DNA from: Phialocephala subalpina
Lineage: Eukaryota > Ascomycota > Leotiomycetes > Helotiales > Mollisiaceae
Length of the DNA stretch: 64,000 bases
Assembly (NCBI GenBank): GCA_900073065.1
Contig: FJOG01000004.1
Span: 1,608,712 to 1,672,711, forward strand
Direction: 5' to 3'
Numbering within the stretch: the first letter of the stretch is position 1; each line of letters starts with the position of its first letter. A program made the position numbers and the translations under genes. Positions 1-11,570 of the stretch are shown here, piece by piece. The notes beneath the pieces were generated by a model. The model was not told the DNA's origin, made no database searches, and saw only the letters and a list, made by a program, of their open reading frames with translations.

Positions 1-106
1 CCCTCTCTCGATCGATTTCCGGCTCTTACTTTCTCCTCATTCCCTTCTGCTCGTTTTCCACGTTCCTTTTTCCATTCCCAGAATCTTTCAAAATCCCGAA
101 CTCAAT

Positions 107-1246
107 ATGACTTATGCGGACGGCGACTCCAAAGACTATGAAGCCCTACTTTACGACGATGAGTCTTTGGGAGAATCAGCAATTATTCCTGTGAAGGAAC
201 GATCCCGATCTTGGCCATTGGTTTATTCGCTAATCTTGCTCTCATACTCCTTACTGTTTGCTTTCATGGTATACCACCAGACGGACACAGCGAAATGCAA
301 CAGTCCAGCACCTATACACTGTGGGTGTCTTGATCACGATGATTTGACCAAACCGCTGACACCTTGTCAGTTGCTGGTCACGTGTAGTGGGTCAAACTCT
401 CATTCCATATGGAGTATAGTTCAGGGGTAATCTCGCAGACTCTTATATCCTCACTCTCCTCCCTAGCTAGCTCTCTAGACTTAATAATACGATCTTTTTA
501 CCCATAATATGATGCCTAGACCTCGTAGCATCTGATACACCTTGACCAGCTCCCGCAAACGAAGCACTCATACCAGAGGCCATCATGTTCGACGACGATA
601 TAGCTAATGGAATCCCTACAGAGGCGAATTTCGTCCTGAAATGGATGAAGCCTGGCACGAGCTATTGAAGTACTCGAACATTCGAGTCTCAGCCGAAGAT
701 TTGAAAGCGATCAATCGGACATCTGTCAAACTGTCAGACGGTTCAGGCATGTACATGTCTGAGCTCAATGTTCACCACCAACTTCATTGTCTGAAGATGA
801 TACGACAATCTATGCGTAAGTTCACTCTTGGCTCTAGAAGGGCTGTTGCTGATTTCCTGCAGATCTAGATAAATATGACATGCCTATGGCTCATATGACG
901 GAGCACCTCGATCACTGCTTAGACAATCTGCGTCTCTGCAGACGTATGGCTAGCTCGACAACACCCCGCGGCCATTCGCCAATTTCAAGATTGAGCACGA
1001 GTGCTGCTACAATTGGGATTCTGTGAACGAATGGGCCAAGGCACGCGGCTTTGATTTGTATGACAATGTCACGCTCATTCATCCCACCATACGTGTGTTG
1101 AGAGCTATTCTTTCTTGTGAAAGGATGCTGATAAAATTGCTATAGGGCCATCCTTTCCTGTCGACGAGACCGGAACTCTTATTGAGATCGAGACTGGAGA
1201 TTCTTTCTTGAGCAAGATCATCCCCCCCCCCCCCTCTCCAAGTTGA
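107..1246 (+). pseudogene. Decayed UstYa-like (DUF3328) protein
   Basis: The family comprises membrane-anchored oxidases or cyclases of fungal RiPP and other secondary-metabolite pathways. Seen here: an N-terminal charged stretch followed by one membrane segment (about residues 35-55 from ATG 107); the PYRGEFRPEMDEAW block near 611-650; the first family motif HHQLHC in an exon ending near 815; an intron of about 48 nt; the second motif HLDHCLDNLR near 900-930; and a C-terminal block IEHEC-YNWDSVNEWAKARG, followed by a further intron and a tail ending at TGA 1244-1246. Lesions: no single frame joins the anchor to the PYRG block, where a TAA lies at 605-607 in frame; a frameshift follows HCLDNLR near 932; a TAG lies at 951-953. 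An unusual splice pattern could explain part of the 5' problem, but not the 951 stop. The family assignment is solid because both HxxHC-type motifs are visible. Inactivity is inferred. Confidence 0.7.
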
Positions 1247-1956
1247 GTGAGGCGTTGTCGATACAGCGATTGTATGGCAGTTAATAGGACAGATTTCTAC
1301 CTTATTTATATACTATCTAGATTAATCGTGTGTCCTCGGTCCGTATTCGAAAGCTTTCATCACCGTCCCAAAACCCCTCTGAATGGTGTTCCCTTTCCAT
1401 GATCGTGTAAAAGGACCGTCTCCTCGTCATCCTTCTTCTTCTTATCCTTTTCCTGCTCGAGCTCCGCATCTATGCCAAAGAGTTCTGTAAGTAGGGTCGC
1501 TTTGGACTGGCTTCCTAGAGTGCAGCTTCCTCCTCTACCATTTCGAACTCTGTTCCTCCATACTCCTCCTCCAACCACATGTTTCATGATCTTGTCGCAA
1601 TCTTCGAATAAGGCGTCTTGAGGCGTCTCTTTTCGATGAATTTGTTTCCAGAGGTAGAGTGATTTCACACATGCGCCTCACTAGTGCGAAAGACAGCCAG
1701 CCGTGTTTCCAGAAGATTTCGATTTCGACTGGCCGGTCTTACAGCCCAACCTCTCCGGCACCGCAAGTGCTCCGGATCGTCGTCATTGCAAATTGCGAGG
1801 GTTTTTAGTCTAGATGCCAATCCTGTCATTCACAAAAACCCCACTCGGGTCACCCGACGACCTCCGCGGAAAGAAATTCTCATCCACAAGGAACCGTTGC
1901 AACTACCGCAATACGAGAGCGAGTCTGGTATCTACCCTGCGCCAATCGACGTAACC

Positions 1957-2778
1957 ATGTCTTCCAAAGAAGTCGAATCCGATACCTGCCCCGCGCTCTC
2001 TACCTTGACACCTAGCCAAGCCGTCGAGCCCAAGATTGAGGTGTGCTACGAATCCGGCCGACTGAAATTAAAGATATTATCATAGAGTACTCCTTGATAG
2101 GGTGGGACCTGAAATCTCATAAGATTCCAGGCTGTATCAGAGGCTTTCGAGGCAATGCCGAGCAGATCCTCTACAAGTCATACACTTTCAAAATGCGTGA
2201 TGAAGAGCGACGTGTCCTGCGAAAGATCCCTGGTCACGTTTTTGGACACCTTCGTAACCTAAGTATCTCGTAAGCATCCCTTTACTTACCATAGATGCCG
2301 TAAACAGTTACTTATTCTCATTCTCGGCATCGATGCCGCTTTGTAATCTTACTTACTAAAAAGCTGGAGGCGTGAGTGGCAGTGGTATTGGATTAATGGC
2401 GCTCCTGCTTCCCACTCGGAGGATGGGGCGGGAAAAAGTTCCAGATTTATCCTTGCCCCTCCTCAACTTCGTAGTCTGCACTTATATGAATGCACCGATC
2501 CTACGCCCAACCAAACCATCTACACGGAAGTGAGACTAGTACTCGAACACAATCGGAATGTAAAGACATTCTCCTTTACCTTCTAACGACCTCAACCAAT
2601 CAGTTTAGATGAGGTCATATACTCGAGGGGCTATGCGGTGCGTGCGGCTAATGCTGCCTTTGGCGTGGAAGGTATTCGGGAGAAGGTGGAGAACGAAGGT
2701 TACGACGAGAATTGGCTTTGGCGGGCTCCTAAAAACAAATTCTTGCGTTGGTCAGGGTATTACCCCACTGTCTTGTAG
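1957..2778 (+). pseudogene. Decayed fungal 2EXR/F-box-like hypothetical protein
   Basis: Reading starts at ATG 1957 (MSSKEVESD). A repeated GT at about 2041-2044 shifts the frame; skipping two bases joins PKIEV to LRIRPTEIKDIIIEYSL, which resembles the LPxEIRxxIYxYxL start of fungal 2EXR or F-box-like proteins. The frame then runs to a clean intron at about 2270-2363 (gtaagc to aaaaag) and on through WRREWQWYW and LRSLHLYE. There TAA 2584-2586 interrupts it. The same frame stays open beyond the stop (LDEVIYSRGYAVRAAN, then ENWLWRAPKNKFLRW) to TAG 2776-2778. I tested an intron (gtaaag to atcag) around the TAA; it does not restore the frame. Two independent lesions make this a likely pseudogene, although base-call errors cannot be excluded. 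Function of the family is unknown. Confidence 0.5.
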
Positions 2779-3206
2779 TGGCGACTGCTAGTATTACCAG
2801 ACTCTAGAACAAGTTGTGTTTCTTGCTTAGGCAATAGAAAAGTGACAATGTGTACTTTAGGATGCTCCCTTCTCATATGTAAATAATCCGCCGAATATGC
2901 CTATCTCTGGAGATTCACCTGTATCAAATCTTTTCTAAGACGCCTCTAACCTATGAATAATTGTGGGCATAGAAATGCCACTAGACAGGTTTAATGGTCT
3001 TTTTATTGCCTCGACTTGAATAAAACAACTTCGGACCCAGCAGATTTGAGAGAGAAAAAGATGGGATCTCAATTAATAGAGAAACGTGATAGATGGTAGA
3101 TCTGATGATTGAAACCTTGAGTTGATCATTAGCAACATGCTCAATAGTGATATACAATACCTATCATTGCAACGAATGTAAAGAATGACGGCACAACAAC
3201 AAAGCA
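2779..3206. other. Intergenic, convergent 3' ends
   Basis: Space between the 2EXR-like relic and the 3' end of the FAD oxidase gene on the other strand. No coding signal, RNA gene or repeat was recognised. Confidence 0.5.
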
Positions 3207-5179
3207 TTAGGTAAGCTTAAAACCATTCGTCCTCCCAGGAAAGAAGCCGATCGGGTCATATTCCTTCTGGACACTCTTCAAGCGTTGATACGTAGCATTG
3301 CCATATCCCTGGAGAACCGGTTGATCGGACATCGCGTCATTCATGAAGGTAGCCGGAGCGAACATCGCTTGCAGATCTCCAGATTGGAAATTCGAGGCCT
3401 TGACATTGGGATAACCCGCCCTGACGTACGAGGCAACGTCGTTGATGATGTCGGTAATCATAGACCGCCCGGAACTGTCTCCATCAGATGTGAGCCAAGA
3501 GACAGTGGATGCCATCCACATTTGATCGCCATAATTCGTCGACAACCCCAGTAGGTTTCCGAGTGGATTGGCTCGTTCTGAGGCAGCTGGGATTGCATAT
3601 GGCATAGGCTGATAGATGAGAACGAACTGGTAGAAGGACTTGAGGAGGCCCAGTTTCAAGACGTACGAGACGAAGTTGTTGTAGTTTGCATTGACGAGAT
3701 CGGTGCCGTTCGTTGAAGGCAGATTTGGTATAGTGGTACCTCGTAACAAATATCGTAAACCATACACGCTCGCAACATTGGCATTAGACGCAAGCTTTTC
3801 ATGTCAGTCACAGCTCCGAGGATGAAAAGGAGCGTACCATTGAGCTGTATGACCATGTCTTGGTCGTATCTGCTGTAAATGGCAACGAAAGGAATTTGTC
3901 AAAGCTGCCGGGAGGTGGATTGGGGCCATTGTAAAAGAAGAAGACTGTGACGAATTGATCAAGGTTGCTGGCGACAATTTCCAAAGTCACGATTATCCCA
4001 GCACCAAGGTCGGGGAAGTTTGCGGTGAAATCCTGTGTTAAGTTCTGCCAGCGAGTCAGCCAACAGCTTGCCTTGTAGGAGATCCGAACGTGCTAGTAAG
4101 AGTCGAAGTTCTATGATTGAGATTTGATAGGAAGCCTACCAATATCTGACTGGCATAATTGCTGCTGTATGTTCGGTAGCCGCCCCAAACCTAGACATAT
4201 CAATATTAAGCAGCACTTATTGGGTCTGCTTACAGCCTCCTTACCTGACCAATTGGGACCGTTCTGACAGTAAATTTGGTGACAATTCCTACAAACTTAG
4301 CACCTTGACTGGCAAAAGATGTCGAAAAGTGGCGTCACCAACCAAATTGATCACCACCGCCTTTCAGTGCCCAAAATAAGTCGGTGTTTGATGTAGCATT
4401 TGCATTGACAATGCTTGCGTTCGATAGGACGACTTCGTAATTCAAGACTGGCAGATCATCAGTGAGCTGGCATGCCGTGTCTACAGAGTATTACATACTG
4501 TTGTCGCAAGGCAAACCGTATAGAGCGCTCAGAAAACTCAATCCACAACCTAGAAGCAGGCCTCCAACGCCAACATCACCTAGATGCATGTTAGATCTGA
4601 ACCATGTTCGACGTTTTCCACACCAATCCAAGAAGGGAACAAACCAATACGGCCTCCTACTGCAGCCTTGCCATAAGGTTCTAGAGCAGCAAGCGTCTGA
4701 GCCCAGGTAGCGCCGGGACTGAGATATGCTGTCTGTAAGTCCGGAGATATCGTCGTCGAGTTGCTGTTGGCCATCGAGATCAATACCCCGCCATCTGTAC
4801 TCGAGAATCCAACATTCGCATTGTGACCACCACTCTTCACTGCAACCCCGATGTCTGGATATCCAAGTAGGACTCTGATAGCATCTGAGACGTCTTGAGC
4901 ATTTTGTGGGAGGACCACGCAGGCTGGGGTTCTATCGGCGTTGGCAGCATTCCAGTAGTGGGTCCTTGCCGTAGAGTATTGGGAGGTATATTGGTTCACA
5001 GGCCAGCTCTCCATTTGAACCTGGGTGTTTGCAGCAATGGCTGCACATGCGGCCATGCCTCCACTGGGCACTGGTGATGGAGCGCCCAAGATGGCTGATG
5101 GGACGCCCAAGACGCCTTCCAAAACTGAAGAAAGGAGGCCAGCCATGATAATGAAGAAGCGCGATGACAAAAGCTTCAT
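3207..5179 (-). CDS. Secreted FAD-linked oxidoreductase, berberine-bridge type (PCMH + BBE domains)
   Basis: Seven exons on the minus strand: 3207-3794, 3838-4044, 4140-4190, 4245-4288, 4343-4447, 4499-4579 and 4645-5179, giving 536 aa with all phases consistent. The start chosen is MKLLSSRFF, the second Met of the open frame, because it begins a clean signal peptide. The N-terminal half is the FAD-binding PCMH domain. It has [15 protein letters not shown] with the His that usually carries FAD covalently, then [31 protein letters not shown] and [10 protein letters not shown]. The C-terminus has the BBE signature ([16 protein letters not shown]). No Cys precedes VGVGG, so bicovalent flavin attachment is unlikely. 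Such enzymes oxidise sugars, alkaloid-like or polyketide substrates; the substrate here is unknown. It is the only intact gene among decayed neighbours, and the nearby UstYa-like relic could be a remnant of a shared pathway (inference). Confidence 0.9.
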
Positions 5180-5194
5180 GCTGAGGACAATCAT

Positions 5195-5729
5195 CTTGAC
5201 TTTCAGGGTAAAGGCCGCGGACGCAAGAGGGCATCATAAGACAGAGAAGGGATCGTGGAAGGTGGCGAATTGCATCATTCTGTCATGTCTCTGATATTCT
5301 AATATGGCAAGAACTTCAGCCCTTGGCTGCCTCTTTGCAATCGACGATGACGCTGGTGTTCGTGATACATTGCCAACAGCTCGTGGTCGAGTCCAGCTCC
5401 AGAGACTAGGTATTTATTTCTACACGGAGATCGGACCGGTCGCACCGGGTATTTGCATACTGCAGAAAGCGATCTGATGGCGATAACAAGACCATTGTCC
5501 ACGTTGAAGATGTCCACATGGTTGGACGGTGTTGCCTTTGTCGCAAACTATTGCATGGGAAGGAGCGATATCGATGTGTGCTTGTTGAGTTGTCACGAAA
5601 CATGATCGACGCGAGAAAGATGAGAGAATGGGGTGCAATTAAAACAGCGCTAGCGATCATAAAGTCACCCCTCCAGCTTCAGCTCCAGACCATTCCCCGT
5701 CATCTCTTCTGAGCTATTTACCTCAATTT
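5195..5729. other. Promoter region of FAD oxidase; no gene seen
   Basis: Upstream of the oxidase start on the minus strand. Short open frames in all phases lack family features. It also receives the decayed 3' end of the guanine deaminase relic. Confidence 0.4.
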
Positions 5730-6975
5730 TTTGATATCCTTTCCACTCACATTGATACAATCATCCCCGCCAACATCGACTAACAAGCATCAAAAACACT
5801 TCCCTGGGACGAAAGTGCCTGTCTTTTCTTCCAATCCCAAAACCTGAGCGCTACCCATTGTTCCCAACCACACACATTCCTCAAAATCCAACTTCAGGGA
5901 CATATCATCAGTATGCATCGCCAGATGTCGACTCACGTTACTTGCCTGCCTCATCGCATCCAACATGCTTGTTGAATATCCCGCGCTACAATCTGTACCC
6001 AAGCCGACTTTCACACCAGCGCATAGCAGTCTTCTAACGTTACACTCTCCATCCGTAAGGCACGTATTAGAATTAGGGTTGTGTGCCACTCTAGTGTCGG
6101 TTCTGGCCAGGACCTCAATGCCCGTTTCTGTGAGGTAGATACAGTGGGCCATGATACTCCTGCTATGCATGAGTCCATAATGCTCATACATTTGGGCATA
6201 GCTGCCTAGGCCTCGATGTACAGCTGCTGTGCGTTCGGTGTCGTAGAGCGTCTCGCTCATGCGAGCCCGTATTCGTTCGTAATGGCTTGTCCGGATTGCG
6301 TTTAAATGACCGGCCGAGGCCAGCCATGAGCTCTGGCGGACAAAAATGGCCCCCTCTCGGCTGGACACATGGCAGAATGAGGTGGCCGTTCGGGTCAAGT
6401 GACTGTATATATTCGATGCTCCGCCTGTCGTCTATGAGAGATTGCTCGACCGATTCTTCCCAATTGTTGGACGTAGAATTCATGGTACAGCTCGAATTGC
6501 CAATAATAGCTCGCTGACCGTATTTCTGGCACATATCGGCGAGAATATTGGTTGCTTGATAATGAATCGTGGAATTATATGCACATGTCGTAGTGCCTAG
6601 CTCTAATTCCTTCTGTACCAACTCAGAGTATACGCGTCGAGCCTTTTCGTTGTCGCTGTAAGATGCTTCTAGTGGATCGGTGTATTTCTCGATCCAATCC
6701 TTGAGACCTGCTTCCATTCCCATAGCCATGTTGGGCCATTGGCAAGCGTGTAGATGAGAATCGATCAATCCTGGAAAGAGGAACTGAAGATTGCCCAATA
6801 TCATACAAGCTGCATTTTTTAAGTCGCGATATTTGGTTAAGACTTCTTCCATCGAAGTGACTTGGTCATGCATGGTTCAATATCTCAATATCTGTGAGTG
6901 ACTTGCTGTGAACAATACAACCAATGAATACTTGCTTGTTTGGTGTAGATGGAGTTACGAACGCCGATTTAAGCG
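5730..6975 (-). pseudogene. Guanine deaminase pseudogene
   Basis: Guanine deaminase converts guanine to xanthine. Homologous blocks appear in order but in different frames. Near 6935-6875 the start block FIGCIVHSKSLTDIEILNHA reads in one frame. From about 6873 LFPGLIDSHLHACQWPN (metal HxH) and LELGTTTCAYNSTIH read in a second frame as far as LMAGLGR. Near 6310 the frame shifts again to ERIRARMSETLYD, where the family has QTHMSE, so the zinc-ligand His is Arg. Then come AQMYEHYGLM, MAHC, VAHNPNSN and VGLGTDCSAGYSTSMLDAMRQAS. After PGKCF (stop at 5790) the family-like LLVDV continues beyond a TGA. At least two frameshifts, a stop, a lost ligand and no start codon in frame mark it as dead. The amidohydrolase subclass is clear from the VGLGTD and HNPNSN motifs. 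Confidence 0.85.
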
Positions 6976-7546
6976 GCCTAGACAATCCATTTTTAGTCGT
7001 TGGGAAGACGTGCAAAAGGATGCCAAATCTCAGACTCGTTCACTCCGATGTGGTCCCTCGCTCTATGAAGGACATTGATGATGAGGTTACTAAGGGTGGG
7101 GAAACCTCGCGTAAGGTATGACATCATCTACACATAGCCATAACTTTGCGTTTGAGATTCCGATGTTATGTCCGAGTAGAAGGTAGAAATCTGAAAAATG
7201 CCCTCGTTTTAGCGACTAAATTTCAATCCATCTGCAGCACAATTAAGGGAGAAGTGGTGGCAATTGTCAGGTAAACCACACAGACTTTCGACAGACCAAT
7301 ACACTGCGCTATTCATCTCAAATGAAAAGCATTGAAACCTAATTGAGTAGACGAGTGGTGGGGAAAAGGGAAGTTGAGGGGAAAATCGGAGAGAAAAAGG
7401 CGCAATAATTGGAAGTATAACAGAGATGCCGCATCTTAGCATGCAATACTTTGAGGCGATCTAGCGCCTTTATTCGAGAGAGATGATTCACCTTGCATCT
7501 AGTCTCAACACCTTTGCCATGGCATTCTGAAGTCAGGTACCTCCTC
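6976..7546. other. Intergenic, no gene recognised
   Basis: Upstream side of the guanine deaminase relic and downstream side of the second 2EXR relic. No convincing open frame, RNA or repeat was found. Confidence 0.4.
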
Positions 7547-8324
7547 CTACCTAACACTCCAAACAGGAGGAACCCGTTTTCCCCCTCTCTTAGCCACGAT
7601 CTCATCCAGTGATTTGTCTCCTATGACCTTTACCTCATCGAGGTAATCCTTCACCTTCTTCTCGCTTCCTTCATTCATCAGGTCCCACTTATGTATATTG
7701 CGTATGGATGCCCAGACAACATTCAACTCCACCAGTGCCGGAAACAAGGTCTCCAGCCACTTCCCAACCCAAGCACTCAAAGGTACAATATCTCCCCGGA
7801 AAGTCAATCGCAATCCCTTGATCTTCCACATATCCGCCTTCGACAACTTCAGCAGCATTGTCTTGACAGCTTGATACAGAAATGTTTGACTCGGCACAAA
7901 GTCCTCTGCTTCAAAACATATTGTACTCATGTCAAAGTTTATGAATTGTCAGCCGAACGCAGCGGCGTTGTACCAATTCGAATACTGCCGAAGTGCGAAG
8001 GAGCGAGACTCGCGGTAAGATTGCGGCCTTGAGAAGATTCTCGGCCGCAGAAGGGCTCGGGAGCCGTGCAAGGGACGACTTTGCGGGGGCCTGGGAGGGT
8101 GAGCAGCATACCATCTGCCGGAGTTCGATTGGGAGGCTTGGGAAGAGTGTGAAGCTTTTGGGAGCTGTTGCAAGCGTGGTTCTCGGTCTCAACTCTTCTG
8201 CCTTAGAGGAAGTGCTTGGTTCGAGGACGGGGTGGCTGGAGAATGAGGAATAGGTTCGACCTTGAGCATTCAAGAATTGATAGAACGTAAGTACCAGAGT
8301 GTTAGCCATGCGATTGGGTTCCAT
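7547..8324 (-). pseudogene. Decayed 2EXR-domain protein
   Basis: 2EXR proteins are large lineage-expanded fungal families of unknown function. Reading from ATG 8324 (MEPNRMANT) or 8309, the domain start FTLFPSLPIELRQMV is clear. The next expected piece, LTLPGPRKVVPC, is in a second frame. YRESRSFALRQYSN is in a third, followed by an in-frame TGA and then QFINFDMSTICFEAEDF, the conserved mid-domain motif, and an open C-terminal part to the stop at 7547 (KMLLKLSKADMWKIKGLRL region onward). Two frameshifts plus one nonsense codon imply a pseudogene. No splice sites were found that restore one frame. Confidence 0.65.
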
Positions 8325-9611
8325 GATGTAAAGATGGGAGTGGCATGAACTTTTTCTGAAAAGAATTGAAGAGCTAGACGACGGAAGAGAAGTGATGAAG
8401 CTGAAGAAAGTGAGCATGTTGGTTGCACGGCGGCCAGAAGTTGCCTATCAGACAAACCTGTGCCATGCAAGGCTACGAGCAAGCTGGTTCAGGATCAGAA
8501 GCGACGGAACTGATGGCATCTGAGGACGCCAGTATATTGGTTCCATGGGGGCAACTAGTATGTATATCCAGCGTACAGAATATTGGCATTTCTACCTGAT
8601 GTTCTCCATTGTCTTACCTGGAGCAATTGTCTCTGTCGTCCCCGAATTTTCTCCCTCGCTTTTGTAACGTCGCACCCGAAAATAATGTAGGATCTTGCAC
8701 CGCAGAAGAAGTCGCGTTCTCAACCGTTCGCTCTGATTCGTCTGGCTTGCAATTCGTCGAGGACACGACCGTTCGAAACTTGGATGCTAGAAGTTGACTG
8801 GAATAGCTTGACATCATAGCTAACTGCCGGCTTGTCGTCCATGTACATGGTGCTAGCTGGTATTGTATGCCATCCTTTGGAGCCTTTCGAGCCTTCCGAG
8901 GATGAGGTACAGGAAGATTCTTGAGCAGCAACGAAAGATTAGAGAAAGTTGAAGGTCTTCTTGACATTACACACTAGTGACTAGTGAATCAAGCCATCCC
9001 ATTAGAGGTTAACGTCAATGCCCGCTTCTTCCACCTTTCGCGAGTCTCGCCAACCTTCTAAAATCTTAGATCTCACAAATGGACAGTTATGTATATCACG
9101 CTTATAATTGGCGGGTACACATGCCTCCAGGTTTTATTTTCAAATAGGCCAGCGTGCTCCCTCAAACGCCTAGCACTATCCCATCACCTCTTCGCGGCCA
9201 ATTTCCCCGAGGAGTCGCTGTTGGTCGGAACAAGCGAAAGCTCACTGAAGAATTGAGGACTTCTTCCCTTCGAAGATCCTCTTTGACTTCCTGATGGACA
9301 TCCCACAAGGGGTGCAATACGACATCGACACTAGCACTCCAACAACCTCGTATGTACCGAATCGCCTCAGAGCTCCGACGAAGCAACCTTAACCTTAGAC
9401 GCGAAAAGAGAATTTTTTGACCTTAGGGACCAACTTATGATACGTTGAAATCACTACCGGATGTCTCGACAGATAAAGAATCAGACATTAAGTTTCACCA
9501 AATTTAGTATTCCCGTAACTCGCTGCGCTGAAATCAAACGAAGACCAAAACCAACACAGCATCCCACCTCTCCACGAAAAGAAACCAATGTGTGGTCAAC
9601 TCTGGTCCCAT
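8325..9611. other. Long intergenic region, no gene recognised
   Basis: About 1.3 kb. Short frames on both strands have no family resemblance and no repeated signal peptides or domain motifs. It contains the 3' flank of the NmrA-like gene. Confidence 0.4.
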
Positions 9612-10538
9612 TTACTTCGAGTCTTTACCTGCAGCCCAAGAACTTGTCTTCAGCCAGTCCTTGAAGCTGAGGAGACCTGGATACTCCTCCCTCAAAGACT
9701 TTATGTCTGCCGCATAGCCAGTTTCCTTCCAGAACTTGAACATCAGTCCAACGTCCTTGATGGCCCACAGCAACGCTGATCCAACGATTCCATAAGTAGT
9801 TGGAATATCGGATCCAACCTGCTCACGAAAGATGGCATTTGCCTCCTCAAACGTCAAGTCATCACCAGCAAGACCGATTGCACGTCCGGCGAACTCTTTG
9901 GTGTGAAGCAACGCTTGAGCACCGAAGTATCCAATGTCCGCAGTCGCAATGAGCTGCAGTTTGGTTCCCGGCGGTAGACCAACCTTCCAAGCAGTGGGGA
10001 AAACCTTCCCAGCGAAGCCAGCGGCGACATTCTCCATGAAAGCAGTTGGACGCAAGATAGTCCACTGCATCTGAGTTCCCTTGCAAGTCTCTTTCAGATA
10101 CTTCTCAACATTCGCTTTGCGATAGAAGTGTGGCACGTCTGTATCATTGGCATCTGAATCGGAGCCATGACGATCAACAGACGTGTAGACAAAATGTCCG
10201 ACGCCATGTTCGAGACTTGCATCGATGAGAGCTTTGCCTTTCACTTCCTCGCTAGAGCCATCGCTCATCGGGCTCATGTCGGGGAGTGACACGAAGAAGA
10301 CTTTCTTGATCTTTTCTGGCGCATTGGCGAAGATTGCTACCGGATCCTTCAGGTCACCCGCCAGCAACTTAATTTGCTCTGGCGCTTGGAGAGCCAATGC
10401 CTCCGCTGGCGGTGATCCGACATTGCGGGTAAGAGCAACAATCTTGATGTCTTTCGAATCAGGTGAGGCGAGTAGGGCTTTGATCACAGCTCCTCCCTGC
10501 TTTCCTGTCGCGCCCGTGACGAGGATTGTGTTGGCCAT
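9612..10538 (-). CDS. NmrA-like NAD(P)-binding family protein
   Basis: A 308-aa intronless gene with ATG at 10538 (MANTILVTGATGKQG). The N-terminal GATGKQGGAVIKALL is the Rossmann glycine motif of NmrA/HSCARG-type proteins. VALTRN follows the second strand, and GVGHFVYTSVDRHG and WTILRPTAFMENVAAGF are typical of the atypical SDR NmrA group. These proteins bind NAD(P) as redox sensors or act as reductases of isoflavone or azo type; activity cannot be told from sequence. It is full length with no lesion, which contrasts with the decayed genes to its left. Confidence 0.9.
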   Translation of the reverse strand: MANTILVTGATGKQGGAVIKALLASPDSKDIKIVALTRNVGSPPAEALALQAPEQIKLLAGDLKDPVAIFANAPEKIKKVFFVSLPDMSPMSDGSSEEVKGKALIDASLEHGVGHFVYTSVDRHGSDSDANDTDVPHFYRKANVEKYLKETCKGTQMQWTILRPTAFMENVAAGFAGKVFPTAWKVGLPPGTKLQLIATADIGYFGAQALLHTKEFAGRAIGLAGDDLTFEEANAIFREQVGSDIPTTYGIVGSALLWAIKDVGLMFKFWKETGYAADIKSLREEYPGLLSFKDWLKTSSWAAGKDSK

Positions 10539-11570
10539 TTTCAAGACTAACGACTGTCAAGCGATGAACTCGGGAGAGAACGAGTCAGATTCTTGTACTC
10601 TATTAAAGCGTCAGATTCTCGTTTCCTAAAGGAAGTTGCCAAGTTGAAGCACATATGGAGAATGAGGGGAAGTGTTTCACGGTAGAATTCAGCCCGATCT
10701 GACCTGTGTTCGTCGCCCATCTCCTTTTGATTGGTTGGATGTTTGCGTTGACAACCTCATTTCAGCTCGCATCCGATGGCTTGCAGATGGGCGTTCAATC
10801 AGCCTCGCCAATTCGCAAAAGTAAATCGCTTGGACAAATAGCAACCCGGATTGGTTGAAGGGGCTCTCAAGTGAAGATGGTCACGTTGTTACCCCTGAGC
10901 TCGATGTCGGGCTATTTTTATCCCGCTTGCCTTGGCGAGTCGAGATCTGCCTCTACAACGGGTGGTGGCATCGCGGGGCTGAAACGGAAAACAATGCATG
11001 CTTTCGGTGTTGAAGGAATGGGACTGGGGTTTTCATTTGATGTTTGCTTCTAGTGGAGATATCAGGAAGTCTTTCGGAAACAAGTGCTCTAATCGCTCAC
11101 CACAAACATCTCGAAGACGAGGATTGTTCGGGACTTTGATCTCCTTCATGGGTTTCCTTCGACATTCCTCGTTGTTTTTCATGAGTTAGCCTTCCGCTAT
11201 GTGCTACAGTACCCCGGATTAAGCTTAAATTGGGGGTGCCTGGTTTAACAATCCAATTAGCGTGCGGCTTTCTCAGCCGTACGGTGCCACGAGAGCAGCT
11301 AGACACGAGAAGGATGCTTAGCCTCCACAGGACTGCCAACAATAAAGTTCAATTCGATGAGTCCTTGCTCTAGAGAGATGGGTAGCCTGCCAGGAATCCG
11401 AAATGAAAGCCTAGGAGTCCCGCCTGCTGGATATAAAGAGATGGATTCCTCTTGATCTTGGTTGTGTGACAGCTCATTCCTCTCAATATTCTCGAGATTT
11501 TCAGTCATATCTGTTTCGGTATTCCTTAAACACATTCGTTCTTTCGAGGCATCGTCCCATCGTCATCAAG
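10539..11570. other. Shared promoter between divergent genes
   Basis: About 1 kb between the start of the NmrA-like gene (minus) and the surface protein gene (plus). No coding signal. A pyrimidine-rich stretch precedes ATG 11571. Confidence 0.4.

Noticed and set aside
1360..1668. 102-codon minus-strand frame with Lys/Asp-rich stretch
   Set aside because: No ATG in frame at its start and no recognisable family; overlaps other open frames. Could be a relic but unsupported.
2530..2620. Intron gtaaag to atcag to remove the TAA at 2584
   Set aside because: Joining at these sites leads to a stop at once and does not reach the downstream open frame.
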